Shown: piece after piece, positions 28,101-41,030 of the stretch | Position numbering within the stretch: the stretch's first letter is position 1 | How the letters are laid out: each line of letters starts with the position of its first letter | Assembly (NCBI GenBank): GCA_005281725.1 | Contig: SSBO01000011.1 | Location: 287,725-333,803, forward strand | Length of the DNA: 46,079 nucleotides | Source: Wuchereria bancrofti | Taxonomy: Eukaryota; Nematoda; Chromadorea; Rhabditida; Onchocercidae | Direction of reading: 5' to 3' | Made by a program: the position numbers and the translations under genes | Notes under the pieces: generated by a model | What the model saw: the letters and a program-made list of their open reading frames with translations, nothing else | What the model was told of the DNA's origin: nothing | The model's database searches: none

Positions 28101-28665
28101 ATAATTTCAAACAATATTAATTGAAGAAAAAAAAAATTTATATGATAAATTTTCAAAAAAAAAAAAAAGTTTCAACTATTACATTTAACAATTTTCTTTT
28201 CCTTTTTTTTTCGTTTTGTTTTAAATATTAAACTTTAACATAATTTTTTTTTATTAAATAAATTTATTAATAAGATGAAATTTTTAATAATTTTATCTGA
28301 TAAATTAAAATTACAATTTTAAAACGATTTTAAAATAAGAAAAAAAGAAAAATTGACTTCCTTTTTTTTTTGAAAAATTAAATGACAAAAAAAAAAAAAA
28401 AATTGAAGAAATAAGTGAAAAAAATAAAATAAAATGAAGAAAAAGCAAAAATTATCATTTTGTAAAAAATTATAATTAATAAAAATGAATTGAAAATGAT
28501 GAAATAATTAATTAGTTAATTAATTTAATTAGATTACCTTTGTGGATGTGGAATTGATTCACTTCGTGTTCGTGACGGTGACATCGTATGTGAATGTCGT
28601 TTATGTGACATTTGACGAGCTATTTTAGCTCCATCATGTTGATTTGTTGATTCTTTATTGCCCAT
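22198..28665 (-). CDS. Globin-domain protein with N-terminal extension
   Basis: Nematode-type single-domain globin; the family senses or binds O2 and other ligands through heme. Exons in transcript order: 28665-28538, 26376-26269, 25309-25066, 23503-23290, 22779-22724 and 22335-22198; 295 residues. Residues 1-90 are a basic Ser-rich extension starting MGNKES, a possible N-myristoylation site. The globin fold covers about 94-285: LSAHQKAILTTMW (A helix, W108), FETVFERDPNLL (B-C), FRTHAQRFTHAL (E helix, E7 His158), LQEFGAAY (F helix), YWDRLSAAI (G) and ISAWSILAQFISNQIRFGYE (H). The position expected for CD1 Phe is Ile138 and for F8 His is Tyr190, so ordinary heme ligation is doubtful. The 56-base exon at 22779-22724 has TCTCACAG and CAG/GTTC borders and is required by phase. 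The second exon also appears at 27158-27051 in an assembly duplicate. Confidence 0.88.
22724..22779 (-). CDS. 56-base internal exon of the globin gene
   Basis: This exon is too short to stand out alone. It converts the phase 1 end of the 23290 donor into the phase 0 start at 22335. It codes VDDALLENEKRNSRSLFSQ between the G and H helices. Without it the next exon would be read out of frame and stop early, which is the main reason to accept it. Confidence 0.7.
26199..26967. repeat. 769-bp direct repeat, copy 1
   Basis: As far as I compared by eye it is identical to 26981-27749 (offset 782), including the 13-base T run. It contains globin exon 2 and is separated from copy 2 by 13 Ns, the usual look of two contig ends that overlap but were not merged. 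Confidence 0.95.
26968..26980. other. Assembly gap of 13 Ns
   Basis: A run of N joining the two identical 769-bp ends inside globin intron/exon 2 territory. Confidence 1.
26981..27749. repeat. 769-bp direct repeat, copy 2
   Basis: Second copy of 26199-26967. It holds a duplicate of globin exon 2 (27158-27051). If both copies were genuine, including the exon twice would need 108 extra bases, which keep the frame; an artefact is more likely. Confidence 0.95.
27978..28016. repeat. CT dinucleotide run in globin intron 1
   Basis: CCCTCTCT followed by about 14 CT units, ending near CTCATTTT. Confidence 0.9.
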
Positions 28666-29397
28666 TTTTTTTTTTCGTTTAATCAAAAAATGCTAAAAAA
28701 AAAAAATAAAAGTGGAAAAAAAGAAATTTAATTAAAATTAACTTATTTAAGAGTGAATCGTTTTTTTTTTTTTCAAAAGTAGAAAATTTCTTTTTTAATT
28801 ATATGAGTAGAATGTTTCTTTTTTTTCTTTTGATTTCTTATTTGATTGATTGATGGTTTAAATAATTGATGCATAAATTTATATTTTTAAATTAAACAAC
28901 AAAATGAAATATAAAATAAAACGATAATCTTTCTTTTTTTTTTATTCAAATTATTTGTGCAATTAATACGTAACAGAAAAAATTGAATAAATTTTTGTAT
29001 ATGTATGGTATACCTATTAAAGTGAATTTTAAAATTCCTATTAAATTGAATTTTAAAATTTCTATTAAATTGAATTTAATAGCAATTTTTTTCTTTTTCA
29101 TCAATAAATGCTTATTATTTAAAAGTAATTTTACAAGAAGAACGCTTATGATAAAAAGAAAACATTGACATTTATCTGTTTAACAGAAAAAAAAAAAATT
29201 GTAAATTTCATTCAATTAAATCTTAAAACAAATTTATCCTATGTTAGTTATAAATTTCTTCCAATCTTAGAACATCAAATCTTGAGTTTCATTATTTTTT
29301 AATTAAATTAAATCTTAAGATATATTATTTGCATCAATTTAAATGGTCTTTATAAAAAGTTTTCTGAGTGAAAGTTTCAATTAACTAGTTAATAACA

Positions 29398-29510
29398 TTA
29401 ATAACAATAACAATAATAATAATAATAATAGTAATAATAATAACAACAATAATAATAATGACAATAATAATAACAATAATAGTAATAATAATAATACTAG
29501 CGAATAATTA
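29398..29510. repeat. AAT/AAC trinucleotide array
   Basis: Interspersed AAT, AAC and AGT triplets on the + strand, for example AATAATAATAACAATAAT. Confidence 0.9.
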
Positions 29511-30281
29511 AAATAACAATGCTATTGTATAAGAAAGTCAAAATTGCTAAATAAACCAAAAAATTTTAATTACTATTTTTTTCATTATATTAAGCATTGT
29601 TTGACTTTAAAAATTAAAAGTTAAATTTAAGCTAAAGCAAAAAAACAAAAAAAACGAAAAAAACAGAAAGGAAAGAAGTAAGAATGAAGAAAAAAAAAAT
29701 ATATAAATGGACTGAAAGGGCAAAACAATTCTCAAAATATCTGAGAATGACTTTCTCTTTTTATCGTTTTTAAAAAAAAAAAAAAAAAAAAAAAGAAAGA
29801 AAGAAAGAAAAAAGAAAAGGAAAAAAGAACATTTTGTCAATAGTTACAGAAGTTGTCATTCTCAAAAACTTCATAAATTTGCGGTGATGCATTTTGTCTT
29901 TAAATGAAATTGGTTTTTTTTTTTTTTGTTTTTAGACAGACAAAAAAAAAAAATCCTAAATGAATGAGTGCAAAATTAGACGAACAATTTTAGAATATTA
30001 AATATTTTCTTTTTTTTTTATATATTCAAATTGAAATTAGCAATTTAACGATGAAATTTAAATTTTTATTTGCAGTTGTAAAAAAGATAAGATAATTTGA
30101 TAGTGTAAAATTTAGTGATTAAATTAGTATTTTAGAAAATGAAATGATAGATAGGCAAAATTACAAATAGCATGATTTCATCAATTTCAAAAATTTGCAA
30201 TTTCTTTTTTCAAGTTCAAATTTTAATTCCATATTAGACGTCATTAAAATGAACAAAATTCTATGTTTATTACTAAAATAG

Positions 30282-30350
30282 CAATAATGATAATGATAAT
30301 AATAATAATAACGATAATAATAATATTAATAATAATAATAACAATAATTA
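30282..30350. repeat. AAT/GAT trinucleotide array
   Basis: GATAATGATAATAATAATAA and similar triplets on the + strand. Confidence 0.9.
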
Positions 30351-32569
30351 CATAAAAATTAAGACAATGTGCATTAAAATTAAATTAATTTAATGTGAAT
30401 ATTTTAATATCGAAATTTTTCCATATTTAACTGAGGCAATGCTTAGCTATAATGATGTCACTAAATATGAAATGATTGATTTGACGTAAAAAAGAAATTC
30501 CATACGAAGTTTATATTTATTTGCCAATAATTTTTTAAAATCCTTTTAAGCTTTCAAAATTCTTAAATAATATTTGCATGATACTTTTAAAAAAATTGAA
30601 TATTTTTCTAACCCAAAAATCATTTTATCAATGTCATAAAATACAGTAATAATAATAGCAATAATGATTTTTTCAAAAAACGAAAAAGAAAAAATCAAAA
30701 ATTTACTTATTTTCAAATTTTAGTTTTCACCAAATAAACATACTTTTTCTCAATATATTTTCTGAACAAACAATTATCTTGTGACAGTCTACCTTTTTTT
30801 TTTATTTTCAAAATTTCATACTACAACAATATAATTCCTTTGAAAATTGAAAGAGTTGAAAAAAAAAACCAAATTAAAAAAGTAAACAAATTTGCACAGT
30901 TAAAGTAAAAAAAATTTTACAAAAATTAAATAAATTATTGTTATATTAATATTATTATATATTTGCAATGTCACATCGTTATTTCTTTCCTAATATGTTG
31001 AAATTAAAATTTATATAAAAAAAAAAAAACAAAAAAACAAAACAAAACGAATAGAAAAACAGAGAAACGAAAAAAAAATAAACAAATTCATTGAAAAAAG
31101 AAAAAAACAAACAAACAAAAACGAACGAAGAACAAAAATCTCATGAGATTATCATTTCGTCCTTTAATCTGTCCATTTTTTTTTTCTTGTCAAATTTAAT
31201 TTGCATATAATCCTTCCTTTTGTCAAATTAATTATTGCATATTTTAGCAAGCAAAAAAAAAAAAAATGACTTTCATTATTTTCATTATTTTATAAACAAC
31301 AGACCAATGTCCTTTTTGTTCTTGTTTTTGCTTTTTTTTCTTTTTTTTTTTGAAACAAAGTAAACAAATAAACAAAAAAAAAAAAATTTGCCATTAATAT
31401 TAAATTGAAAATCGAATGGTAAATTTTTCTTTGTTCTTTTTTTCTTTTTTCTTTTAAAATTGTTCATTTAATGAGCGAATAATTTGTTAGATATTTCATT
31501 CAAAATAAAATGAACATTTCAATGATTGTAATGCAATTTGCATTATGTGAAATATTTCATTTTATTAAACAAAAAAAAAAAAAAAAAATTCAGCAAAGAA
31601 AAAGAAAAGCGACCAAAAAATTATACTTAAAATTTAATATTAATTCAAGAATATTTTATAGAATTATTCTGTGCATAAAATATTTTATTTAAATGATGCT
31701 AAAATTGATTTTCACTTATTATTAATTTTTCTTTTTTTAAATGATGTGCAAAAGAAGAGAAAGACAAATTAAGGATGCATTATGTGAAAAATATTACTCC
31801 ACTCATTTTGCTTTTTTTTTTCTTTTTTCAAAATAAGAAAATTTTGCACCTGCAGCAATATTTTTTCCTTTTCATTTATTTCTTACTTTTTTTCATTTTC
31901 AATCTTGAAAAACTTTTTGAAATCTGATTAAATGAAGTTTTCCTGTTCTCTCTTAAAAAATTCAAAAAGTTTACTATTTTAAAATTATTACTTTCGTCAA
32001 ATAAAGACAATTTGATCGTGAAAAAAAAAATTGATTGATTAATTAATTAAACAAATGAAAAATGTGAAAGGAATGAAAAAAGAAATTTAATTTCTTTTAA
32101 ATTTGAACTGTTATTTAAATTAGTAAGAGTGAAATGTCGGAAAGATGAAAGAAGAAAATAGAATGGAAAGTTTTTTTTCTTTTTACCGGAAAAAAAAAAG
32201 GAGCAAAGGATAAATTTCCGGAAACGATGAGAAAAGAAAAAGTATTTGCAGAAAGAAAAAGTCTATTTCTACTATGCTAATTTCATTTAACATTTTTGTC
32301 ATCAACTCTTCATCTAAATTGTCTGATGCATGCATTCATGCATATGATAAAGTGAATTATATTATGTAACAAGAAAAAAAGATAAGAAAAAAAAATTCAA
32401 ATGAAAAGAGAAAGAGAGAGAAAAAGATAAAACGATTTTGTGAAAAGGAAAAAAATCGGAAAAGGAAGAAATGGTAATTTTTAATTCCGAATATTAAAAT
32501 TTCCGAATGATTATTATGGCTGATAATCAATATGCGCAATAATTAGTAATTGAATAATTAATTAATCAA

Positions 32570-32870
32570 CAAAAATAATGGCAATAATATCAACAACAAT
32601 GAAAAAGTAGTAGGAATAATAATAATGATGATAATAATAGTAATTAATAATAATAATGATAATGGTAATGATAATAATAATTAAAAATAATAATGATAAT
32701 AGTAACAATAGTAATAATAAAAATAATAATAGTAGTAATAATAATAATATTAATAATAATACTAACAACAATAGTAATAGTAGTGACAATAATAGTATTA
32801 AAAATAGTAGTAACTATAACAACAACAGCAGTAATGATGATAATAATGATAAATAATAATAATAGTAAGT
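32570..32870. repeat. About 300-bp AAT/AAC/AGT trinucleotide array
   Basis: A long, impure triplet array on the + strand (AAT, AAC, AGT, GAT). It generates three overlapping low-complexity ORFs that are not genes. Confidence 0.92.
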
Positions 32871-35437
32871 AATATTTGAATGACACATAGAATTTTAAAT
32901 TTTAAAACATAGATTTAGTTATTTTGAAGAAGGAAAATTTGTGAAAATTTAGGAATGAAAAATTGCTTATTTTACTTACATATTTGATCAGTGAATATTT
33001 ACATAGTAATAAATTATAAATTCCACTTTTATTTTTCTATTTCTTATTTTCATTCATAAAACAAAATGCATTCGCCTCGGATACTTCTATTAGTGATAAA
33101 CAAATATCAAAAATTTATCATTTAAGATATTTTAACTCAGAGAATCGTATATTCATAAAAATTTTAAATTATATCAGAATATTAGCTAAACAAATTAATT
33201 AATAATAAATTTAAAATGATTTCATTTTCATTGAAATAAACCTATAAGAGAAATGAGTTTTGCATTAATGGTCATTTGTTGAGAAAGTGAAAATGTTATC
33301 AAAAAAAAAAAAAAAGAAAAAAGATACTTTAAATTAAAATTTTTTTTCTCTTTAATTTAGTGTAATAGTTTAGCTAACATGGAAAATTCACAAAATTTAG
33401 AAATATTGAAATTATTAAATTTTCCATTAAATTTACTTAAATTCTTTATGCATATGTAAAAAAAAGAAAAAATTTCTGGGCAGCTAAATTTTTCATAAAA
33501 TTAATTTGGGCAATATTAAACCTTTAACAAAATTAATCCACCAAAAAAGTTTATGGAAAAGAAAAGTCTTTTTGATTAGCGATTAGTAAGAGTGAAGAAA
33601 AGACAAAGATGTGTAGCATTAATTCAAAATTTTTAAAATTACCATAATTATTTTGGAATATTTTTAAAATGTTTAAAGGCAAAATAGAGAAAAGTGATTA
33701 AAATTATAATTTTATTTTAAATAATTGATTAAATAATAAAATTGATTAAAAATTATTACAAATTTTTAGACTATTCATAAATGAAAAATAAAAATTTATT
33801 TGATTTAAATAAGCTTTTGAATTATACTTTAATTTTTGTAAAAGAAAACTTAATTAATTAAGTTGATAAAATATTACTCTAATCTGATTAATTTGATATT
33901 TATTTATTGATATATAATAGCATTACAAAATAAATAAAAATAAAATGTAATTACAAATTTTGTTTAATTTTCATCCTAAAAAAACTGTCTAAAAAAAGAA
34001 ATGAAATTTTTCAATTGAAATTTTAACTTTGAAATCATTTTTCAAAAACAAAAATATATTTTAAATTCATAATGCATTAATAATAATTTCCAATACAATT
34101 GCATCACACATTTTGATTAAAAAATATTAAAAAAAATTTAAAAAAAAAAAAAAAAAACCATTTCAAATTATTTAAATAGAAATTTCGCATTAACTATTTC
34201 TCTCATTTTCTACGTCATCAATTCTTTTTTACAATTTGCCTATTTTATCATCTAACAAAACTAAACAAAAAAAAAAAATTATTTTAATTATTTAAATAAA
34301 AATTTCATTTTTATTTAAAAATAGAAAATGGAATTTTTTTTTTCTTTAATTCTAAAATAAAAAGGAAAGAAAATGATGAAGATGAAACTTTTTTTTTTTC
34401 TTCCTTCTTTTCATTTTTTATTTTTCATTTAAATTATACAATAACAAAACGATAGATAGAAAAGTAATTTTTAATGATCGAATGAAAATAGTTGAAAGTT
34501 TTTCTCATCTAAGCAACTTTTATTATTCCACTAATTCTTTTATGGTAACTTGAACAAAATTAAGAAAAAAAAAATGTTTTTCTTTCTTCTTTTTTTTTTA
34601 TTTTATTTTTTATTTTTTTTTTTTAAAGTAAGAAAATGAAATACGGAAAAGAGTAGAAAATTGAAAGGAAAAAAAAAAGGAAAAGTAATATTTTTTTTTG
34701 CGTTTATGAGAAAGAATGAAATAGAAAAGAGAAGAAAATGATTGAAAGAGTGAAAGAAAAAAAAAGGAAAAATAAAATTATATGAAAAATTTTTTAAATT
34801 TTTAAAATAATATTTCTTTCTTTTTCATTTTTTTATTTTATATTAATTAATCAGAATATATTAATACAATAATGATAGAATAATTATTAGAATAATGATT
34901 GTATTTTTATACAGAAATAATATTTGTATGAGTTTAAAAAAAATTTTTTTTTTATTCCAGATGCTTTCAAAACTAGCATACAATTTCAATTTTTTTTTCT
35001 TTTTTGAAAAATTTAATCTACAATTAATCATTTAATTTTTTGAAATTTAACTTGTCTAAAAAAATTTTATTTTATTAATCAATCATTAATTTAAATGCTA
35101 CTTGGAATTAATCCATACATTCTTCTTAAATTTTATTGCAATCAAACTTTTCTATTGTAAATTTCATAATTTCAAATATTTTTAAATAATTTTTGTTTAA
35201 AAAAAAAAAAATTCGTGTATAATATTTCATGATTAAATAGACTATTAATATTAATAAAAGTTAGACGTATTGAAAAAATTTAAGAATGTAATTCAATAAT
35301 TAGAAATAATTTTCATATTTCATAAATCATATTTATATGTATGTTTGTTTACTTTACTTTAGCTTAGATATTTTTGAAATTTATTTGCTTTGTTAAATAT
35401 GTGTCAAATTTTTTTTTTGTTTTTTTTTTGAAAAAAA

Positions 35438-35535
35438 GATAAGATAATCTATTTTTCTTTTTTGTTGCATTGAAATTTCAGATGTTGATAAGATAATCTA
35501 TTTTTCTTTTTTGTTGCATTGAAATTTCAGATGTT
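35438..35535. repeat. Two-copy 49-bp tandem repeat
   Basis: The unit starting GATAAGATAATC occurs at 35438 and 35487 with no visible difference. Each copy contains TTGAAATTTCAG, which looks like a + strand splice acceptor, but no exon follows. Confidence 0.95.
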
Positions 35536-35664
35536 TAGAATTACATTAAAATGACGTAAATAGAAATATAAGTATTAAAATATTTTATATAAGCAATTGA
35601 TTCTGTGATGAAAAGAAAAAATGAAAAGAAATTGATGAATTAATCAATTTGAGAGGATAATAAA

Positions 35665-36762
35665 TTTTTTTTTTTTTTGAAAAAAAATGAAATTTTTTTG
35701 TTACACATAAATATGTATGATTTTTTTTTAAATCAAAATTAATAATAAATGCGAAAAGTTTCATTTCATTTAGCAATTGTTATTTTAAAATATATTATTT
35801 AAATGAAATAATTAATTTTGGAGTATTACTTAATAGTTGTAACTTTTATTAAAATTAAGTAACTTTATAATTTTTCTATAGAATATTGTATTAAAATATA
35901 ATAAAAGTAAAAAAAATGTAAAAACTAACTTTTGTCTAATTAATTTGTGATGGGTTGCGTAAAAAAGTTCACGTGAGTGATAAGTTACGTAAAAAAGGGC
36001 GTACAATTTGATGCATTAAAAAATTTTGCAATGATAATAAAGCAATTAATATCAACGTTTTATTAAAAAGTCTTTATTCTTTCATTCTTTTTCAATAATT
36101 ATTAAATAAATTATCACACGAATTTGTAATTAGCAGAAAACAGAAATTAAGAAATTTTAAAAATTTTTAATGAAATTAAAATTTTTTCAAAATTTTTATT
36201 TCTAACTTTTAAATTTTCTTTTTTAATTTAAATTTATGGTAAAAATAATTCAAAAATTTGAAATGAATGTAATTCAAAAACTACGGTGAAAAAATTGTTA
36301 TTAAATGAAACTTTGCTTATTTTCTTTTCGTGAAGCAAATTTTGCTGTTTTTATAATAAATTCAAAATTTTAATTATGCAATTTTCAAATTTTATAATTT
36401 AAAAAGTGAATAAATTTCAATTCAATTAATTAATCACAAATTTTTGTTGCACATTATAATACTATTAAAAAAAATAATTTATTCATCTTTCTACTACTTT
36501 TGTTGATAATTTTTTCTTTCTTTTTTCTTTTTTGTTTACTTATCGGTTTATTTATTTATCAATTAAATTTGTTTACTTATCCATTTTATTTGTTTAGCTG
36601 TCATTTTTTTTAATTCTTTTGCTTTTCTATTTTGTTATTTTTATGATAAATTAAAAACATTCCTTCAAGAATTTGGTAATCATTAACATCAATAAAATGT
36701 GATAATAATTATCAATTTTTTATTGTTAATTGTAATCATAAACAAATAAAAAATTTTTTTGA
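35665..36762. repeat. 1,098-bp direct repeat, copy 1
   Basis: It starts in a 14-T run and ends AAATTTTTTTGA. It is repeated immediately as 36763-37860, with one N at the junction. Both copies look the same throughout. The content is non-coding, A/T-rich, with a GCGTAAAAAAGTTCACGTGA segment near 35956. Confidence 0.93.
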
Positions 36763-37860
36763 NTTTTTTTTTTTTTGAAAAAAAATGAAATTTTTTTGTT
36801 ACACATAAATATGTATGATTTTTTTTTAAATCAAAATTAATAATAAATGCGAAAAGTTTCATTTCATTTAGCAATTGTTATTTTAAAATATATTATTTAA
36901 ATGAAATAATTAATTTTGGAGTATTACTTAATAGTTGTAACTTTTATTAAAATTAAGTAACTTTATAATTTTTCTATAGAATATTGTATTAAAATATAAT
37001 AAAAGTAAAAAAAATGTAAAAACTAACTTTTGTCTAATTAATTTGTGATGGGTTGCGTAAAAAAGTTCACGTGAGTGATAAGTTACGTAAAAAAGGGCGT
37101 ACAATTTGATGCATTAAAAAATTTTGCAATGATAATAAAGCAATTAATATCAACGTTTTATTAAAAAGTCTTTATTCTTTCATTCTTTTTCAATAATTAT
37201 TAAATAAATTATCACACGAATTTGTAATTAGCAGAAAACAGAAATTAAGAAATTTTAAAAATTTTTAATGAAATTAAAATTTTTTCAAAATTTTTATTTC
37301 TAACTTTTAAATTTTCTTTTTTAATTTAAATTTATGGTAAAAATAATTCAAAAATTTGAAATGAATGTAATTCAAAAACTACGGTGAAAAAATTGTTATT
37401 AAATGAAACTTTGCTTATTTTCTTTTCGTGAAGCAAATTTTGCTGTTTTTATAATAAATTCAAAATTTTAATTATGCAATTTTCAAATTTTATAATTTAA
37501 AAAGTGAATAAATTTCAATTCAATTAATTAATCACAAATTTTTGTTGCACATTATAATACTATTAAAAAAAATAATTTATTCATCTTTCTACTACTTTTG
37601 TTGATAATTTTTTCTTTCTTTTTTCTTTTTTGTTTACTTATCGGTTTATTTATTTATCAATTAAATTTGTTTACTTATCCATTTTATTTGTTTAGCTGTC
37701 ATTTTTTTTAATTCTTTTGCTTTTCTATTTTGTTATTTTTATGATAAATTAAAAACATTCCTTCAAGAATTTGGTAATCATTAACATCAATAAAATGTGA
37801 TAATAATTATCAATTTTTTATTGTTAATTGTAATCATAAACAAATAAAAAATTTTTTTGA
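36763..37860. repeat. 1,098-bp direct repeat, copy 2
   Basis: Second copy; position 36763 is N within the T run. The single N at the exact joint suggests a consensus or gap-closing error, although a true tandem duplication is possible. Confidence 0.93.
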
Positions 37861-40636
37861 CTAATTTAAAAAACCTTTTGCAATTAATTAAATGATATAA
37901 TTATTCCAGTAACAGATTAAGTAAATCAGCAATACAATTATATAAAATTATTGTTTATCATAAATATTTCCATTATTATCATTAAAAAAAAAAATTGATT
38001 ACATTTCTCTGTCATTTAGTTTCGAATAACTTTAACAAAATGATAACAATGAAGAAAAAAAAGAAATTATGCAAATTTTTTTCATTTTCAAAGTTTATCA
38101 TATCATTTGCTTTGTTTTTTCTAAAGCAAACTTTTTCCCACTGATTAAAATGTTTATTTTAATCAATTTGAAATCTAATTTTTAATTTTCATTTTATTAA
38201 AAATGAAATTTTAATTACTTATTAAAAGTAACTAAATGCATTCATTCATTTATAAGTAAAGTACTAAATGCTTGCCTTCATTTGCCATTTTGTTTATTAT
38301 AAAAATCACAGTTGCAATATAACAAATAAACAAAGACAGAGAGAATGAGAGGGAGAGAGAGGGAGAAGGAAAAAGAGAGAGAGAGAGTAGAGGGAAGTAA
38401 GAAGAGAAAGAGATATAAATGAAAATTATCATTGAGATAATTTATTTTCTTCGTATAATATTATCATTTAAAATGAGTTAAACATTTGTTATTAACCATT
38501 AATTGCTTTAAACAAAAAAAAAATTAATAATTTAAATTAGTTAGTATTGTTTGAATTAAAAGCAAAAATTATTGATGCATGCAGAAATTAAAATAAACAA
38601 ATAAAAACATATCAAATAGTATGTTAATTCAATCAAAACATATAACTAAAAAAAAAAAGGAAAGAAAAATCATTCATTTATTTTCTTTTAAATAAATGAA
38701 TTTGGAAAAATGTTAATTTGCAAGAAAAAAAAAGAAATGAAAATAAGAACTGCAAAAATCGGAATAGATAAAAGAGAAATTAGCAAAAAGAATTGGATTG
38801 GTTTTAAGAGTGTGAAATTCAAAAAAACCAATTCCATCTTTTCTTGCACTTCTTTTTTTCAAATTTAAGATTTTGTTTTAGCTAAAAATTATAAACTGCA
38901 ATGAACTTTTTGAATTTCATAAGAAAAAAAAAAAGTGATACCCAAGGGTGTAATTTTTATCATTGAGCAAACCAATGATGATGCTAACTCGTAGGAAATA
39001 TCTGCTGAAATTTTCAACTTTTTTTTATTATAATATTTAAAAAAGTTAAATTCTCGAAAAAAAAGTTTCAATTCTTTGCAATTTAAAATTTTTGAAAAGA
39101 AAAAATTTAGCAGAACATATTAAATTTGTGCTTAAGTTTTTTAAAATTTTTCGTATAATTTAAAATTAACGATGAAATTTTCGAAGGAGAAACATTTAAG
39201 TGCTGAACGAATTAATTAACATTTGCTGTGTTAAACTATTATAAAACTCTAAAATTATATTCTAAAAAGAAATTTTACCAAAAAAATTTTTCTTTTAATG
39301 ATAAATTTGAAGATAATATTTTCAAAAAATTTCTTAAAAAAGAAATTCTATCGGTAAATTTGTCCATAAATTGTGTTCGGCTAACAAATAGACAAACTAT
39401 TAAATATTTTGGTTCTTTTTTAAAATTGAATAAATTTGTCAAAATTAAATAAAAGATTCAAAATTGCAACTATTTCCTGAATTAAAATATTAGTCATTTG
39501 CATTAAAAAAAAATAGTTTTCCATCTTCCAACACTGTTATTCATTTCAAAAAATAAAAAAAATTTAAATATATCTAAAAATTTGAAAAATTAAAGTTAAA
39601 AAACAATTTAATCATAAATTAATTACTTGTAATTAATTTTTTCCAATTTTTTGATCTAATCTATGTTTCTAAGATTAAAAAAAAAAACAAAATAATGCAA
39701 ACTATCAAATGAATTTTTGTAATTTTAAAAAATTACAACTTTTCTAACATTTTGTAAAATACAATTAATTATTTAAAAAGCCATTTAATACATATTTTTA
39801 AATGAAAATATATATTTTTGCTTTTACTTTTAGTTCTTTGCATTCTTTCGATTTAAAATTATATTATACTAAAAAATAAATTGTTAAATGGAAGAAAAGT
39901 GAGAAAGAAAAATAAGAAAGAGACAAATATTTTTGCTTTGCTAAAGCAAAAAATCTTTTAGCTAATTACTTTTTCTTTCTCTCTCTCTCCCTCTCTTTTT
40001 CTCTCTCTTTCCTTTTTTTTAATTTATGCAATTAGTTTATAATGGATGTTGGCAGTTAATTTATTATTTGCAAATGCTTTTATGCTGATAAAATTTTTAA
40101 TGCTAATTTAATTTTCCTATTTTGTTGAATGAATTTTTGTTTCTTATTTATTGATTTAATCAGTAAATGATTATTTCCAAAATGAAACTATTATTTTATT
40201 TGTAATATAAGAAGAAATTTGCATGTTAATTAATATAATCTAATTTAATGAATTACTAAAATACTAAAAATTTTTTCCATTCTTTTCATTTTCAGTTAAA
40301 AAAAAGTCTATTTCAGTTTTTTTTTCCTTAAGCGTATATTTTACATGAAATTACCAGTAATTATTAATTTAATTGGAATAAATTTGTGAGTAACAACTCA
40401 GCAAAGAATGTTAGTAAATAAAATGGGATCAAAAAAAACAAAATGATGGTAAACAAAATGAATAAACAAGTTAGTAAACATTTGTAATTAAATAGTAATT
40501 TGATAATAAGTTCAATAATAAAGTACCTAAATGAAAATTAAGCAAATATGATTGAATTAATGAGCATAAGATTAAATAACCAAAACTTTCCATGACATTT
40601 ACAAATAAACTATAAAATAATTGACAAAAAAAAAAT

Positions 40637-41030
40637 TATTATTACTATTACTATTTAATTGCTAATGTTTACTATCTTAAGATTAAATAAATTTAAGATT
40701 AAATAATTATTATTAATATTATTATTTTTATAATTATTATTATCATTATTATTGCTATTAGTATTGCTATTATTATCATTATTACTATTATTATTGTTAC
40801 TAACACTGTTACTATTACTATTACTATTGCTACCATTATTGTTATTATCATTGTCACTATTTGCTACTTTTATTTGTTACTATTGCTATTGTTGTATGTT
40901 GCTATTACTGTTATCACTGTTACTATTACTATTGTTATCACTATTGTTGTTATTATTATTGTCATTATTTGCTACTATTGTTATTGTTGTTGTTATTATT
41001 ATATGTTGCCATTATTGTCATTTTTTTGTT
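40637..41030. repeat. ATT/GTT/ACT trinucleotide array
   Basis: About 390 bases of impure triplets, T-rich on the + strand (ATT, GTT, ATC, CTA). It yields overlapping poly-Leu/Ile/Tyr ORFs on +, which are artefacts. Confidence 0.92.

Larger units (their letters stand above)
28666..35437. other. Gene-poor tract, upstream flank of the globin gene
   Basis: A/T-rich DNA with poly-A/poly-T runs. I found no exon chain, RNA gene or transposon protein. It contains a 24-base unit repeated three times near 29013-29085 (CCTATTAAATTGAATTTTAA type) and trinucleotide arrays at 29398-29510, 30282-30350 and 32570-32870. The ORFs in these arrays (poly N/S on +, poly L/I on -) are repeat artefacts. Confidence 0.6.

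Noticed and set aside
32562..32886. Three overlapping poly-Leu/Ile, poly-Asn/Ser ORFs
   Set aside because: All derive from the AAT/AAC trinucleotide array; several frames are open because of the triplet period, not selection.
38935..39010. C/D-box snoRNA-like patch with ATGATGA and CTGA
   Set aside because: The boxes are only about 35 bases apart and no terminal stem is seen.
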